NCBI RefSeq assembly: GCF_000378145.1
Contig: NZ_KB899286.1
Location: 87,258 to 151,257 of the forward strand
Length of the DNA stretch: 64,000 nt
Reading direction: 5' to 3'
Source of the DNA: Saccharibacillus kuerlensis DSM 22868
GTDB lineage: Bacteria > Bacillota > Bacilli > Paenibacillales > Paenibacillaceae
This document shows, piece by piece, positions 26,865 to 37,200 of this stretch (position 1 is its first letter; every line of letters begins with the position of its first letter). The translations under genes and the position numbers were made by a program. Under the pieces are notes generated by a model that saw only the letters and a list, made by a program, of their open reading frames with translations, made no database searches and was not told the DNA's origin.

Positions 26865-28058
26865 ATGACCACACACATTCAAAAACAATGGACCGAAAAA
26901 CTTGAAAGCGAGTATGAACAGATCGTGCAGTGGCGCCGCCATATGCATGCCAACCCCGAACTTTCATTTCAGGAAACGAAAACGGCGCAGTTTATCGCAG
27001 AGACATTAGAAGGTTTCGGTTACGAAGTGCGCAGAGGTGTCGGCGGCAACGGAATTCTGGCCGATCTTAAAGGAAATCGTCCCGGACCTTCTATCGCTTT
27101 CCGCGCCGACTTTGACGCACTGCCAATCGAGGAAGAAAACGTGGTGCCGTACAAGTCCCAAAACCCGGGTGTCATGCATGCATGCGGTCATGACGGTCAT
27201 ACTTCAACGCTGCTAGGTGTTGCAAAAGTACTGGCCGACCGGCAGAACGAGCTGAAAGGCAGTCTTCGCTTCATTTTCCAACATGCCGAAGAGAAGCTCC
27301 CCGGCGGTGCGATTGCGATGATTGAAGCCGGGGCACTCGAAGGTGTCGACGAAGTGTATGGTGCACACCTGGCAAGTTACATGCCGTTGGGCAAACTGTC
27401 CGTCCCTTCCGGACCTTCCATGGCCGCTGTCGACTCGTTTGCTATTACGGTGCAGGGCAAAGGAGGTCACGGTGCAAAGCCGCATCAGACAGTCGATGCG
27501 ATCGTCGTAGGCAGCCAGCTCGTAACATCGCTGCAGCATATTGTAGCCCGTCATATCAATCCACTGCACTCCGCTGTCGTAACTGTAGGCATATTCCAAG
27601 CCGGGTCGGCCTTCAACGTAATCGCGGATAAAGCGAAGATTGAAGGTACGGTACGCAGCTTCGACCCTGAAGTCCGCCAGCAGATCGAACGCGATATTCG
27701 CGACATGGTGCACGGTATTACGCTTGCCGAGCATGCCACTTACGAGCTGGATTACGTTAACGGCTATCCAGCACTCGTCAATCCGCCGAAGCAGGCCGAA
27801 GAAGTTCGGGGTATTTTTGCACGGAAATTCGGTGAGGATGTGCTGTATGGACCCGACACTTCGATGGGTGCGGAAGATTTCGCTTATTATCTGCAGCACC
27901 GTCCGGGCAACTTCTTCAATGTCGGCTCACAAAACGACAATCCGGATACATCCTTTCCGCATCACCATCCGCGGTTCGATATCGACGAACGCGCCTTACT
28001 AATCGCCGGACGAGCCTTCTTGAGCATCGCTGCAGCGAAGCTGCTGGACGAAGCGTAA
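26865..28058 (+). CDS. M20-family metal-dependent amidohydrolase
   Basis: 397 residues. Metal-binding motifs HACGHDGHT and HAEEK, and the C-terminal DTSMGAEDFAYYLQHRPG are those of the M20D/HipO-like amidohydrolases that hydrolyse N-acyl amino acids, indole conjugates or similar amides in the cytoplasm. Start ATG 26865 follows CGGAGGGAAG; the frame upstream is open but lacks a site. Exact substrate is unknown. Confidence 0.93.
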   Translation: MTTHIQKQWTEKLESEYEQIVQWRRHMHANPELSFQETKTAQFIAETLEGFGYEVRRGVGGNGILADLKGNRPGPSIAFRADFDALPIEEENVVPYKSQNPGVMHACGHDGHTSTLLGVAKVLADRQNELKGSLRFIFQHAEEKLPGGAIAMIEAGALEGVDEVYGAHLASYMPLGKLSVPSGPSMAAVDSFAITVQGKGGHGAKPHQTVDAIVVGSQLVTSLQHIVARHINPLHSAVVTVGIFQAGSAFNVIADKAKIEGTVRSFDPEVRQQIERDIRDMVHGITLAEHATYELDYVNGYPALVNPPKQAEEVRGIFARKFGEDVLYGPDTSMGAEDFAYYLQHRPGNFFNVGSQNDNPDTSFPHHHPRFDIDERALLIAGRAFLSIAAAKLLDEA

Positions 28059-28066
28059 GCTTTCTC

Positions 28067-28113
28067 AGGGCCGCGGATACCGGAATCTTTCGGTATGCCG
28101 TCGGCCTTTTCAC
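28067..28113 (+). terminator. Terminator after the amidohydrolase gene
   Basis: GGCCGCGGATACCG pairs imperfectly with CGGTATGCCGTCGGCC and is followed by TTTT. It lies before the next start codon at 28158. Confidence 0.7.
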
Positions 28114-28157
28114 ATTTTTCCGTTCCTTTTATCTTAACTTCAAAAAGGAGGGCTTAC

Positions 28158-28595
28158 ATGGAATGCATCGTTCTAATGGGCATTCAAGCTTCGGGCAAAT
28201 CTTCCTTCTATAAAGAGTGCTATATCGATACCCATCTGCGGTTAAACATGGATATGCTGAAGACCCGCTACCGGGAAAATCTGCTTCTGACTGCCTTTCT
28301 TGAAGCGAAGCAGCCTTTTGTTGTCGACAATACCAATCCCCTGCCCGAAGACCGGATCAAATATATTGAAGCGGCGAAAAAGTATCATTTTACGGTCGTC
28401 GGTTTCTTTTTCGAACCCGATTACGAGGCGTCGATCCGGCGCAATGCACAGCGGACAGGCAAAGCTTTTGTAAGAGAAATCGGGATCCAAAGCGTGCTGA
28501 AAAAGCTTGTCCGTCCCTCTTATTCAGAAGGATTCGACGAGCTTCATACGGTAGTTTCAATGAACGGTACATTTACGGTGAAGTCTATGGATTGA
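28158..28595 (+). CDS. P-loop ATPase, polynucleotide-kinase-like (AAA_33)
   Basis: 145 residues from ATG 28158 after AAAGGAGGG. Walker A is MGIQASGKSSF at residues 7-17; VVDNTNPLPEDR and RRNAQRTGKA with conserved Asp/Asn/Arg residues are typical of small AAA_33 kinases related to the polynucleotide kinase domain. It probably phosphorylates a nucleic acid end or small molecule; the substrate is not apparent. It may be transcribed with the upstream amidohydrolase by read-through. Confidence 0.82.
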   Translation: MECIVLMGIQASGKSSFYKECYIDTHLRLNMDMLKTRYRENLLLTAFLEAKQPFVVDNTNPLPEDRIKYIEAAKKYHFTVVGFFFEPDYEASIRRNAQRTGKAFVREIGIQSVLKKLVRPSYSEGFDELHTVVSMNGTFTVKSMD

Positions 28596-28757
28596 AGTTC
28601 TAAACTTAGGCAGCAGATCGGGTGATAACTAACTTTTTCTTAATTCGGTCGTTTTTTGCTTCTTCTTTCACTTCTTCTATAGTAATCTATATGGCAGTAT
28701 GTTCGAAAACGCTTTTATATCCATTCTTTTATTTCATGACATCGGAGGAACCGTCGC

Positions 28758-29996
28758 ATGGCAAGAACGCTTTTCCCGAGGCTTCGCGGCAACAGCCGAG
28801 GATGCTTGGCTTTCGAGCCCTTTTTTCTGATTCCGTACAGCATGGTAATGACCTACGCGACCCTGTATATGTACGAGCTGGGTGTGAGTGAAACGAATAT
28901 CGGCTGGATTACAACGCTCGGCCTGATTGTGCAGGTGCTCTCCTCGTTCATGAGCGGTTATCTGACCGACTTGATGGGACGCAAACGCGCTATCCTCATC
29001 TTCGATGTTCTCAGTTGGTCCGTGGCTACGCTCATTTTCGCTTTTTCGCAAAACATTTGGTTTTTCGTCATTGCTACTTTTATTAACGGATTTCAGCGGG
29101 TCCCACATGTCGCTTTCTACTGCCTGATCGTTGAGGATACGCCGCCGAAAGACCGGACTTACGTATTCACACTGCTGCAGATCATCGGCGTGGTCGGCGG
29201 CCTGTTCGCTCCGCTCGGCGGTCTGCTCGTCGATCATTACGGCATTGTCGACGGCACCCGAATCATGTACATATTCTGCTGCGTATCCATGACATTCCAA
29301 TTCATCGGGCGGCAGGTGACGACGCGCGAGACAGAAATGGGTTATCGGAAAATGAAAGAAACTCGCGAGCTGGGTCTTAAGGCCAGCCTGATCGACTACG
29401 GCGGTGCCATTCGCGACCTGTTTGCAAGCAAAAGTCTGATGCTGATCTTCATTGTCTACATCCTGTTCAATTTCCAAATGACGCTCAAGACGACGTATCT
29501 ATCGCTGTATCTGGCCGACTATCTGCATGTGGACAGTGGGCTGATCTCGCTCGTTCCAGCCGTCTCCTCGATTGTCATGCTGTTTGCGCTTTGGCTCATT
29601 ATGCCGAAAATTCCGGCGCAGGCCGAGACCCGCTCAATGATGGCGGGCTTCGCTCTGTCGGTCGCATCGAACGCTATGCTTGTCTTGTGGCCGACATCGA
29701 ACCTGGTCTGGATCGGCTTCAGTACAGTTCTTGCTGCAGTCGGTCTGATGATCAGCTCGCCGTACCTCGAGGCGGCCGTACAGAACGCGATCGACGACGA
29801 GAAACGGGCCAAAGTATTTTCCATGCTGTCCGTCGTCATCCTACTGCTCACCTCCCCTGCCGGCATTGTCGGCGGTTGGGCGTACACACTCGATCCTCGT
29901 ATTCCAATCTGGATCATTGCAGGATCGTTTGCGGCAGCGTTCGTGTTCCTGATGATTTATTTGAACCGAACAAGAAAAGATGGAGCGACTGTTTAA
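28758..29996 (+). CDS. MFS transporter
   Basis: 412 residues with about twelve hydrophobic segments. The loop motif GYLTDLMGRKRAIL between segments 2 and 3 is the major facilitator signature. ATG 28758 follows CGGAGGAA. No substrate clue from neighbours. Followed by a strong terminator, so monocistronic or the last gene of a unit. Confidence 0.9.
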   Translation: MARTLFPRLRGNSRGCLAFEPFFLIPYSMVMTYATLYMYELGVSETNIGWITTLGLIVQVLSSFMSGYLTDLMGRKRAILIFDVLSWSVATLIFAFSQNIWFFVIATFINGFQRVPHVAFYCLIVEDTPPKDRTYVFTLLQIIGVVGGLFAPLGGLLVDHYGIVDGTRIMYIFCCVSMTFQFIGRQVTTRETEMGYRKMKETRELGLKASLIDYGGAIRDLFASKSLMLIFIVYILFNFQMTLKTTYLSLYLADYLHVDSGLISLVPAVSSIVMLFALWLIMPKIPAQAETRSMMAGFALSVASNAMLVLWPTSNLVWIGFSTVLAAVGLMISSPYLEAAVQNAIDDEKRAKVFSMLSVVILLLTSPAGIVGGWAYTLDPRIPIWIIAGSFAAAFVFLMIYLNRTRKDGATV

Positions 29997-30030
29997 TCCG
30001 CCGGATACGACTATCAGGAAATATTTTAGC

Positions 30031-30073
30031 AAAAAAAGAGCCGAATGCGAATGATGCGCGTCGGCTCTTTTTT
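30031..30073. terminator. Terminator after the MFS gene
   Basis: AAAAAAGAGCCGA and TCGGCTCTTTTTT arms; works on either strand. Confidence 0.93.
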
Positions 30074-30215
30074 CGTACTTCCATCTTATATCTTTGATCT
30101 ATATCCGTATAATAAGCGTTCATTACGAGGCAGCGTCAATTCGCAAGCAATCGCAGGCAATAAATAATGAAGCAATTCGGATTATGAAGCGATCCATCAT
30201 CCGAATAGTCATGCT

Positions 30216-31577
30216 TCATGCCTCTGACTTTTTGAATTTCGCCACCGACCAGACAATCAGCAGCAGCAGAACACCTACACAGACGCCAATACTCAGCCGG
30301 TTCTGCGGATTAACCAAAAATCCTGCGGCGATTACTGCCAGAACGACAGCTGTAAGAGCCGTGATGTACGGATAACCCCAGATGCGGAAAGTCGGCGCTT
30401 TCGGATACTGCGGACGAAGCTTAAGCTGCGCCAGACAGACCGAACCCCAGACGATCAGCACGACGAATCCCGGTACCGCCAGTAGGAACGAGAACAGACT
30501 GTCTCCCGCAAAGAACGCCGCGACTGCGCCCAGCAGCAGAACTGCCGCACATAGGCGCAGACTGCCGACCGGCACACCTTTGTCCGTCGTTGCTGCCAAT
30601 GCCTTGGGCGCTTCGCCTGCGGCAGCCATTGAATGAAGCATCCGCGTCGCTCCGTAAATGCTGGAGTTCGCCGCGGACAGTACCGCCGTCACCAGAATGA
30701 AGTTGATGATATGCGCCGCACTGCTTAACCCCGTCGCTTCCAGCACCTGTACAAACGGACTCGCCTGCCCGGCAAGCTGATTCCACGGAATCAATCCGCA
30801 GATAACCAGAATCGGCAGCGTATAGAAGAGTACAACGCGCACAATGAAGCTTTTGACGACTCTCGGCATTACTTTCTCGGCGTCTTTCGCTTCCGTCAGT
30901 GTCAGACCGATCAGCTCCGATCCTCCATAAGAAAACATGACGACAAGCAGCGCGGAAAAGATGGACAGCCAACCGTTAGGCAGGAATCCTCCATGCGCCG
31001 TGTAATTGATCAATCCTGGGGCTTCTCCGGTCGTACCTGGAATTAGTCCAAACAGCAGTCCGGCACCCAGAATGACAAATACGACAATCATCACAATCTT
31101 AATCCCGGCTAACCAGAATTCCGTTTCGCCGAAAGTTTCGACGCTCAGCCGATTGATGCCAAGAATCAGCGCAGCGCTGGCAAGGCTGAGTATCCATAAG
31201 GGTACGCCCGGCATCCAATACTGCAGGAATGATCCTGCCGCCACTACCTCTATCACGCATACGGTCAGCATCAGGAAGGCGTACAGCCAGCCGACGATAA
31301 ATGCCGGACGAGGCCCGAAAGCCTGACGGACAAAGTCTTTCATATTGCGATTCGGGTAGACGCTCGCCAGTTCCGCGATCGCTCCCATTACGACCAGCAG
31401 CAGCAGACCGCCGAACAGGTACGTCAATACGACACCTGGTCCAGCCAATCCGATCGTCTCGGCGCTTCCTTTGAAGATGCCGGTTCCGATTACGCCGCCC
31501 ATCGCCATAAAACTGATATGCCGGGGAAGCAGCTTCTTCTGAAGCTGTTCACCTTCCGGCTCATTGGTACGTTCCAC
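30216..31577 (-). CDS. Amino acid permease, APC family (GabP/RocE/LysP-like)
   Basis: 453 residues with twelve hydrophobic segments. The family signature ISFMAMGGVIGTGIFKGSAE occurs near the N-terminus and ELASVYPNRNMKDFVRQAFG after segment 2. It imports an amino acid or GABA with protons. I prefer the GTG at 31577, eight bases after CGGAGG, over an upstream ATG at 31634 that has no ribosome binding site. Substrate unresolved. Confidence 0.92.
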   Translation of the reverse strand: MERTNEPEGEQLQKKLLPRHISFMAMGGVIGTGIFKGSAETIGLAGPGVVLTYLFGGLLLLVVMGAIAELASVYPNRNMKDFVRQAFGPRPAFIVGWLYAFLMLTVCVIEVVAAGSFLQYWMPGVPLWILSLASAALILGINRLSVETFGETEFWLAGIKIVMIVVFVILGAGLLFGLIPGTTGEAPGLINYTAHGGFLPNGWLSIFSALLVVMFSYGGSELIGLTLTEAKDAEKVMPRVVKSFIVRVVLFYTLPILVICGLIPWNQLAGQASPFVQVLEATGLSSAAHIINFILVTAVLSAANSSIYGATRMLHSMAAAGEAPKALAATTDKGVPVGSLRLCAAVLLLGAVAAFFAGDSLFSFLLAVPGFVVLIVWGSVCLAQLKLRPQYPKAPTFRIWGYPYITALTAVVLAVIAAGFLVNPQNRLSIGVCVGVLLLLIVWSVAKFKKSEA

Positions 31578-31677
31578 TTCATGTTCCTCCGATTCTCTAT
31601 CACAGTAATGCATACACGCGTTCGCGAGACGCACACTCTATCCTACAACAAAAATTGACAACCCGCATCAGATCACG

Positions 31678-31717
31678 AAAAAAATCACCGAACGGACTCA
31701 AAATGTCCATCGGTGAA
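31678..31717 (-). terminator. Terminator after the SUKH-like gene
   Basis: TCACCGATGGAC and GTCCGTTCGGTGA arms with TTTTTTT following on the minus strand. A second hairpin (ATCGC...GCGAT, 31722-31753) lies just upstream of it. Confidence 0.88.
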
Positions 31718-31846
31718 GGAAGATCGCAGCCAATCGATATCGTGAGCGATTTTTTCGTTTCACACCGTCTTGTTCGCTTACCTAATATGTATAAACAATG
31801 AAGCTCTTTGAGGAACGGTTCCAATGAACGATACGGCTTTTCCTCC

Positions 31847-32413
31847 CTATCGTTCACGCTGCAGCCGCTCTTCTACTTCTTCCCTCCAAAATGTCCCTTG
31901 GGCGAATCCCGCAGGATCGATCCGGCCGAATTCGCGCACCATCCATTTCAGCGCATCCGGAGGAATATTACTTTCCAGAAAAGCATCGGGTCCGTTCTGG
32001 CGAATTGTTCGCTGTACCAGTTCCGCGTACACAAGCAGAAACTCCGCAAACTGCGGTATGGAAGAATTAATAAACCATTCGGTTCCACCTTGATCCATCC
32101 GAATACAGACGACCTGCGAACTTCCCGCTTTAAGGCAGACCGGATCGCCGTAACCTGTCGAACCAAGCAGCCAATAGGCTGAATATTGTTTGGGCATGCC
32201 AAAGGCTGTCTTCAGATCGGACAATCGGCCTTCATCTGACCGAAATTCCAAATACGGAGCCGAGTCTGCGGGCAGCCCGGCTTCACATAAAAAACGCCTG
32301 GCCTCTTCCGTAATCGGCACCTGTGCCAGCGCTTCGGGATCAAAGCGTTGAAGCGCGCCATCCACGGACGTATTCCAGGCGGTGTTAAATTGTTCGGGAG
32401 TTATCGTCGTCAC
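31847..32413 (-). CDS. SUKH-4-like immunity-type protein
   Basis: 188 residues from a GTG at 32413, eight bases after GGAGG. The pattern EEARRFLCEAGLPADSAPYL, then YWLLGSTGYGDPVCL, VVCIRMDQGG and WFINSSIPQFAEFLLVY matches the SUKH-4 group, whose members neutralise polymorphic toxins or deaminases. No toxin gene is seen next to it. It follows an Imm30-like gene on the same strand with a 78-base gap, so the two probably form an operon. The family call is by eye and moderate. Confidence 0.68.
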   Translation of the reverse strand: MTTITPEQFNTAWNTSVDGALQRFDPEALAQVPITEEARRFLCEAGLPADSAPYLEFRSDEGRLSDLKTAFGMPKQYSAYWLLGSTGYGDPVCLKAGSSQVVCIRMDQGGTEWFINSSIPQFAEFLLVYAELVQRTIRQNGPDAFLESNIPPDALKWMVREFGRIDPAGFAQGTFWREEVEERLQRER

Positions 32414-32491
32414 GTCCGCCACCTCCATCTTCTGCCTTTCCTGCCTCGTCCCTTGAATGCGCATAAGATCGCTTTAAAACCTGGCCGGGGG

Positions 32492-33016
32492 CTAATTCCT
32501 TACCGGTTCGCAGCCTCCTTCGCTCTCTTCTCCACGCATTAGCGCCATCAGAAAGCGGTTCACCTTGTCTGCGTACAGCTCCGGCTGCTTATGCTTGATA
32601 TCGAGCAGCATGTTCACGACCCGGCGCAGCGCACGTGCGGGAATCCCGCACAGGGCAGCGCTGTAAGCTTCAATATACGGAGCGCCCGGACGGTCGGCAT
32701 GAAGCAGCATCCGATGCAGCCTTACGGCCCAACCTTCCGCCCTAGGAAAAAGGCATGGAACGCCCAAAGCCAAGTAACGCATGCTCTCTTCGATCCCGCA
32801 GCGATCCGAAATATAAAAAATAGTTTCCAACAAGTCGCCGGCCGCACTCGGTTCGATCACATCGTCCTCCAGCATTCGGCACAGATCCGGTATAATATCG
32901 GCTGAAGCTCTATGGCTTAACTCATTCAAAATATCGTTGAAACGCTCCAAATCATCGTCATTTCCGTCCAGATCGCGCATTCGATACAGCTCGTCCAGCA
33001 GCTTTCGGTCCGGCAA
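32492..33016 (-). CDS. Imm30-like immunity protein
   Basis: 174 residues from a TTG at 33016, nine bases after GCGGAGG. The stretch ERFNDILNELSHRASADIIP followed by DLCRMLEDDVIEPSAAGDLLETI resembles Immunity protein 30, found beside polymorphic toxins. All-helical, soluble. It precedes the SUKH-4-like gene, giving two unrelated immunity-type genes in tandem with no toxin in the window; this suggests a defensive orphan immunity bank. Moderate confidence. Confidence 0.65.
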   Translation of the reverse strand: MPDRKLLDELYRMRDLDGNDDDLERFNDILNELSHRASADIIPDLCRMLEDDVIEPSAAGDLLETIFYISDRCGIEESMRYLALGVPCLFPRAEGWAVRLHRMLLHADRPGAPYIEAYSAALCGIPARALRRVVNMLLDIKHKQPELYADKVNRFLMALMRGEESEGGCEPVRN

Positions 33017-33084
33017 AGTGAATCGCCTCCGCTTCCTTCTGAATTTATTCGCGCATCTATATCATACCCCATTAAACGGTTAGC

Positions 33085-33109
33085 AAAAACCGTACCTTTC
33101 GGTACGGTT
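33085..33109 (-). terminator. Terminator of the Asp/Ala-rich lipoprotein gene
   Basis: AACCGTACC and GGTACGGTT perfect arms, TTTT on the minus strand. Confidence 0.9.
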
Positions 33110-33129
33110 GAACTTGGTTCATTATGCGC

Positions 33130-33990
33130 TTAGTCCGCAATGGTCGAAAGTGAAGTGTAAATAAGCTCTGCGGCTTTTTTTTGATCCGCGCCTTCCGGCA
33201 TGTGTATATGAAGAAGATAGCCTTTCTCCGGCGTCTCCCATAATGCGTATTGGTGTGTACCCTGCCCGCCTTCCGCCGAAAGGAACAATCGAGAGCGTAC
33301 GAGCTGCTCCGGCGTATTCGCGCCCTTCAACTCGACCACTTTGCCGAACTGCCGGAGCTCGTTCTGGCCCTGCTTGCGGAGCGTTGCCAATGCGTATCCT
33401 GATTCAAGCGGCTTGACGATCGCGTAATAATCAGGGTTGTCGCTCATCGACAGCATATTCGTTTCGGCATCAAATTCAAAACCTTCCATCGCGTAGAGCG
33501 CATAACCATAACCTTCCACCAGCTTGCCTTTAACGGTATCCCCGCTGCCTATCAGATTGAACGAGTCGGTGCCCGGACGGTCACTGCCCGCACCCTTTTT
33601 GCCCTGCTTAGCCGGATCGGCCTTTTCGATGTCGGCTTTGCTCGCGTCTGCTCCGGTTTTGCTCGCGTCTGTTCCGGCTTTGTCAGCGTCGGAAGTATCA
33701 GCGTCACCTTTTGCAGAATTGTCTTTCGCAGAATCGTCTTCCGCCTGTTCGCTTCCGCCGCCTCCTGCAGCGTCCGCTTCTTCGCCAGACGCTTCATTGG
33801 AAGCATCTGCCTTATCTCCGTCGGCAGCTGCGGGATCTTCGACAGCTTCCTTATTATTTTCTGCAGTTATAGTCGTGTCGTCTGCCGGATCTGCCTGAGA
33901 TGCGGTCTCCGACTCGTTTCCGCAGGCTGTCAGAGCTCCGCTCAGCAGCAGTACGCCAATCAAGCTTGCCGCACGGTTATAAGTTTTCAT
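33130..33990 (-). CDS. Lipoprotein with acidic low-complexity linker
   Basis: 286 residues. Signal peptide with lipobox LTAC (Cys23), then a linker of about 110 residues rich in Asp, Ala, Lys and Ser with repeats such as GTDASKTGADASKAD, then a folded-looking C-terminal domain of about 140 residues (from RPGTDSFNLIGSG). The linker is encoded by short DNA repeats and probably spans the cell wall. Family unknown. ATG 33990 follows CTAGGAGG; own terminator. Confidence 0.82.
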   Translation of the reverse strand: MKTYNRAASLIGVLLLSGALTACGNESETASQADPADDTTITAENNKEAVEDPAAADGDKADASNEASGEEADAAGGGGSEQAEDDSAKDNSAKGDADTSDADKAGTDASKTGADASKADIEKADPAKQGKKGAGSDRPGTDSFNLIGSGDTVKGKLVEGYGYALYAMEGFEFDAETNMLSMSDNPDYYAIVKPLESGYALATLRKQGQNELRQFGKVVELKGANTPEQLVRSRLFLSAEGGQGTHQYALWETPEKGYLLHIHMPEGADQKKAAELIYTSLSTIAD

Positions 33991-34198
33991 GGGGATGCAC
34001 CTCCTAGAATAATTGACGAAAAGAATCGCTATTTAGTTATATAAGCGTCTTTCCGCACACTTTCACTTTTAACCCTAACCTGAATACCTGACGCAGGCTC
34101 CTTCGAAGAACCTAGCTTCCGACCTTCTTCTACCATGCCCGTTTACAGCGGATTGCAGATCGATCAGACATGAAGGTTACCCGGCAGCCTTCAATCCA

Positions 34199-34251
34199 AA
34201 AAAGAAGAACCCGCAAAGCCGCAAGGCAGCCCTGAAGGTTCTTCTTTTTAC
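34199..34251 (-). terminator. Terminator at the end of the mannoside operon
   Basis: AAAAGAAGAACC and GGTTCTTCTTTT arms; the last gene of the operon stops just before it. Confidence 0.88.
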
Positions 34252-37200
34252 TTATTCGCCGCTCTCAATCTGCACTTCTTCCGGCCGATACACAGCCGTG
34301 ACGTTACCTTTAACATCCGCTGCGAACAAGACCGATCGCTCGCTCTCTAGTATGAATGCATATCCAGTGCCTGTGACACGGTCGCGAACACGCACCTCCG
34401 TGTCCCAAGCATATTCGGACACGAACACATATAGACTGCCGCTTGCAAACTTCAGCTTACGGCCGTATACGCCGGCCAATTCGCCGCCGGCCAACCATTC
34501 CAGATCGTCTGTCACGCCCGCCTTCTCCGCGGCATAGCGGTACAGCTCGGCGATCGGTTCATCGCCTGTTCCCAGCTCAATCGGCAGCGGACTCCAGATC
34601 AGATGTCCTCTGCCGTTCGGCACGTCGAGCACGCGGTCCGCGCGACCATCCGAGTCGGCCGGAACTTCTTTGAGCGTCTCGGCAATTCGGCGTCCTCCGA
34701 AGGACACGGGCAGACGTCTGCCTTCAAGCTCCAGCATCTCTTCACGCCGTACGTTCGACAATGTACGAATACCGAGCAGCTTATCCGCCCGATCGGACTC
34801 GTGCCAGTAGGCATCGAGACCGGCCGGTCCGGTAATGACCAGCGTCGCATGCGTCGATTTGGCAATGCGCAGCAGCTTTTTCATGGAATCTTCGTCCATA
34901 TTGTGCGGACTTGGCAGCAGAATGAGCTTGGCCGGATGCTGCTTCAGTACGTCGAGCCGATATTCGGATACTCCGCGGAACGGCAGCTTCAATCCGTAAG
35001 TCAGCACTCGGGTCAGGCGGTTCGTCGCCTCAACGGCAAACGAACGGTTTGAGAAATCGTTCGAATACGGATACACGACCGCCACATCTTCCAGTTCGCG
35101 GCCGACAAACAGATCGCGGATCTCTGCCATAAAGCGGCCGAAATCGTAAGACACGTCCGCCTCCGGCTTCTCCGTGCCATCGGCGCGCAGCGCACCGATA
35201 TGCGACTCGTTGGCGTTATCCATATAGAAGTTCGTATTCCAGATCCACTGGATCGCACCGGCTCCGCCAGTCGAGAAAGCATATGCGTATTTGCGTTCCA
35301 GGAAATTGCGCAGCTCAAGCTCGCTGCGCTTCGCCCGGCCATCCGGCGTCTCCACATACATGATCCCGGTCTCCTGAATCAGATTGGGTTTATCGGGCGT
35401 TTTTGCGAATACACCATCCCAGACAAGACTGTCGTTCAGCCACCACGAATGTACAGTCGTATAATCGACCGCATCTTCGTAGAACAGCGGCGACGGCCGC
35501 TGTGCGCCCAATGCTTCATCCTGACCGACCGTTACCAGATGATTCGGCACCAACTGCTTAATCGAAGCCGTCAGTTCTGCGGCCCAGGCACTGTGAACTT
35601 CGACCGAGAATAGCGTGTAGTCGAGCCAGCGTGTGCCTTTCTTTCCTTTGTGCATATCCTGTACGTCAAAATTAATTTCGTGAAATTCCGGAATTGCGGC
35701 CGCCTCGAATGTCGGCAGTTCAGCCGGTGTCATATTCCAGTGCTCACGCAGTTCATGAATCGAACCGTGCCGCTTCTTGAGCCAAGTGACAAACGCAGCC
35801 TGTTCATATTCATCCCTCATGGAACGAGGGCCTTTCGAGAAAATCTGCGCCGGGTCGAACATCGACGGCTCGTTGATCAGATCCCAGTCGACAAGTGTCG
35901 TACTTGTATGACGGCTTACGATCGAACGGATAAATCTCTTCTGCGCCTCGACACTCTGCGGATCAAGATAAGGGTTCTTGCCTTCCCAAGTCTCCGGCGT
36001 GAATGAGAAGAACGTGAACGTAACATGCAGATTATGCTTCGCTGCCGTCAGCAGGAACGCGTCGATCGCTCTCAGCACTTCCTCGGAAGCGTGTCCGTCT
36101 ACCTGCATAATATTGCGGTAAGCGGTCCAGATTCCGGTACGAATCCAGTTGATGCCGGCCTTGGCCATGGCGGCCATATCGCGGTCCCAGACTGCCGCAT
36201 TCGGCAGAAACAAGAACTTGCGCGCCACATCGGACGTCATGTAAGTCATGCCGACGACCGGCATCGGCCGTCCGTCCTGAATGAAATAATCCCGGCCTGC
36301 CGAAATCGGCTTACCGGAAGAGAGAAGGACGTCATCACGTCCCCAGAAGCCCTGGGTAAGTACGCGAACTTCGCCTTCCGCCGATTCCGCGCGGCAGACG
36401 ACCGTATACAATCCCGGTTCGATCTCGAAAGGAAGCGGAATATTCTGCGTGACCCAATCATGCGTCACGACAACTTCAAGCACCTGCGAGAAAACTTCTT
36501 CACCCGACGGCGAAGAGACAGATAGGCGGAAGGTCCAGGTGCCTGGAGCGATCTGCGAGATCAAACCTTGTTCTACTGCAGCATACTCCGTATCAGCTGC
36601 GTTCACTTCGTTCCTGAAAATTTGTTCCTTTTGCCGATTAGCCGCTTCGCCTTTACGCCCGGTTCCGGATTTGGCAATTCGCTCGATTTTGCCACCGGCA
36701 ATCAGCCGGTCGACATCTTCCTGTCCCGCGAAAGCCGGCAGATCCGCCGGCATTCCTGCGCGCCGGATCTGCTGCGCGCGCAGCGTCAGCCGGGCACGCT
36801 CGCCAGGCTCGTATACGGCGCTGTGCGGCGCCAGAGACAGCTCGGCCGCTTCACGTCCGCAGAACGCCGCCCAGCGCGACAGCGCTTCAAGCCCTTCACC
36901 TTCCACCAGTGCCGCAGTCATCGGACGGTTTACGAACACCCAACGCGAGCCTGCGAACGGGCCGCGCACCTGCTCCCACAGCACGACGGGAGCGGCCACC
37001 GGCCGATTCGCGGCATCATAAGCCCGCAGCAGCGGCGTAATCCGAGTACTCATGGTACCGGCCGAGCCCATCTGCTCCGGCAGATCGGCGTCGCGGGTCG
37101 TATGCGGCACCAGATTCCAAGTACTGACGTTTGCTGCGTCCGAAGACACTCCGTTCTCTGCTTCCTCACCCGTTTCCGACGAAACGCCGGTGCCAAATAA

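Noticed and set aside
31847..33016. Complete toxin-immunity (polymorphic toxin) system
   Set aside because: Only immunity-like genes are visible; flanking genes are an APC permease and a lipoprotein, with no toxin or LXG/YeeF-type protein.
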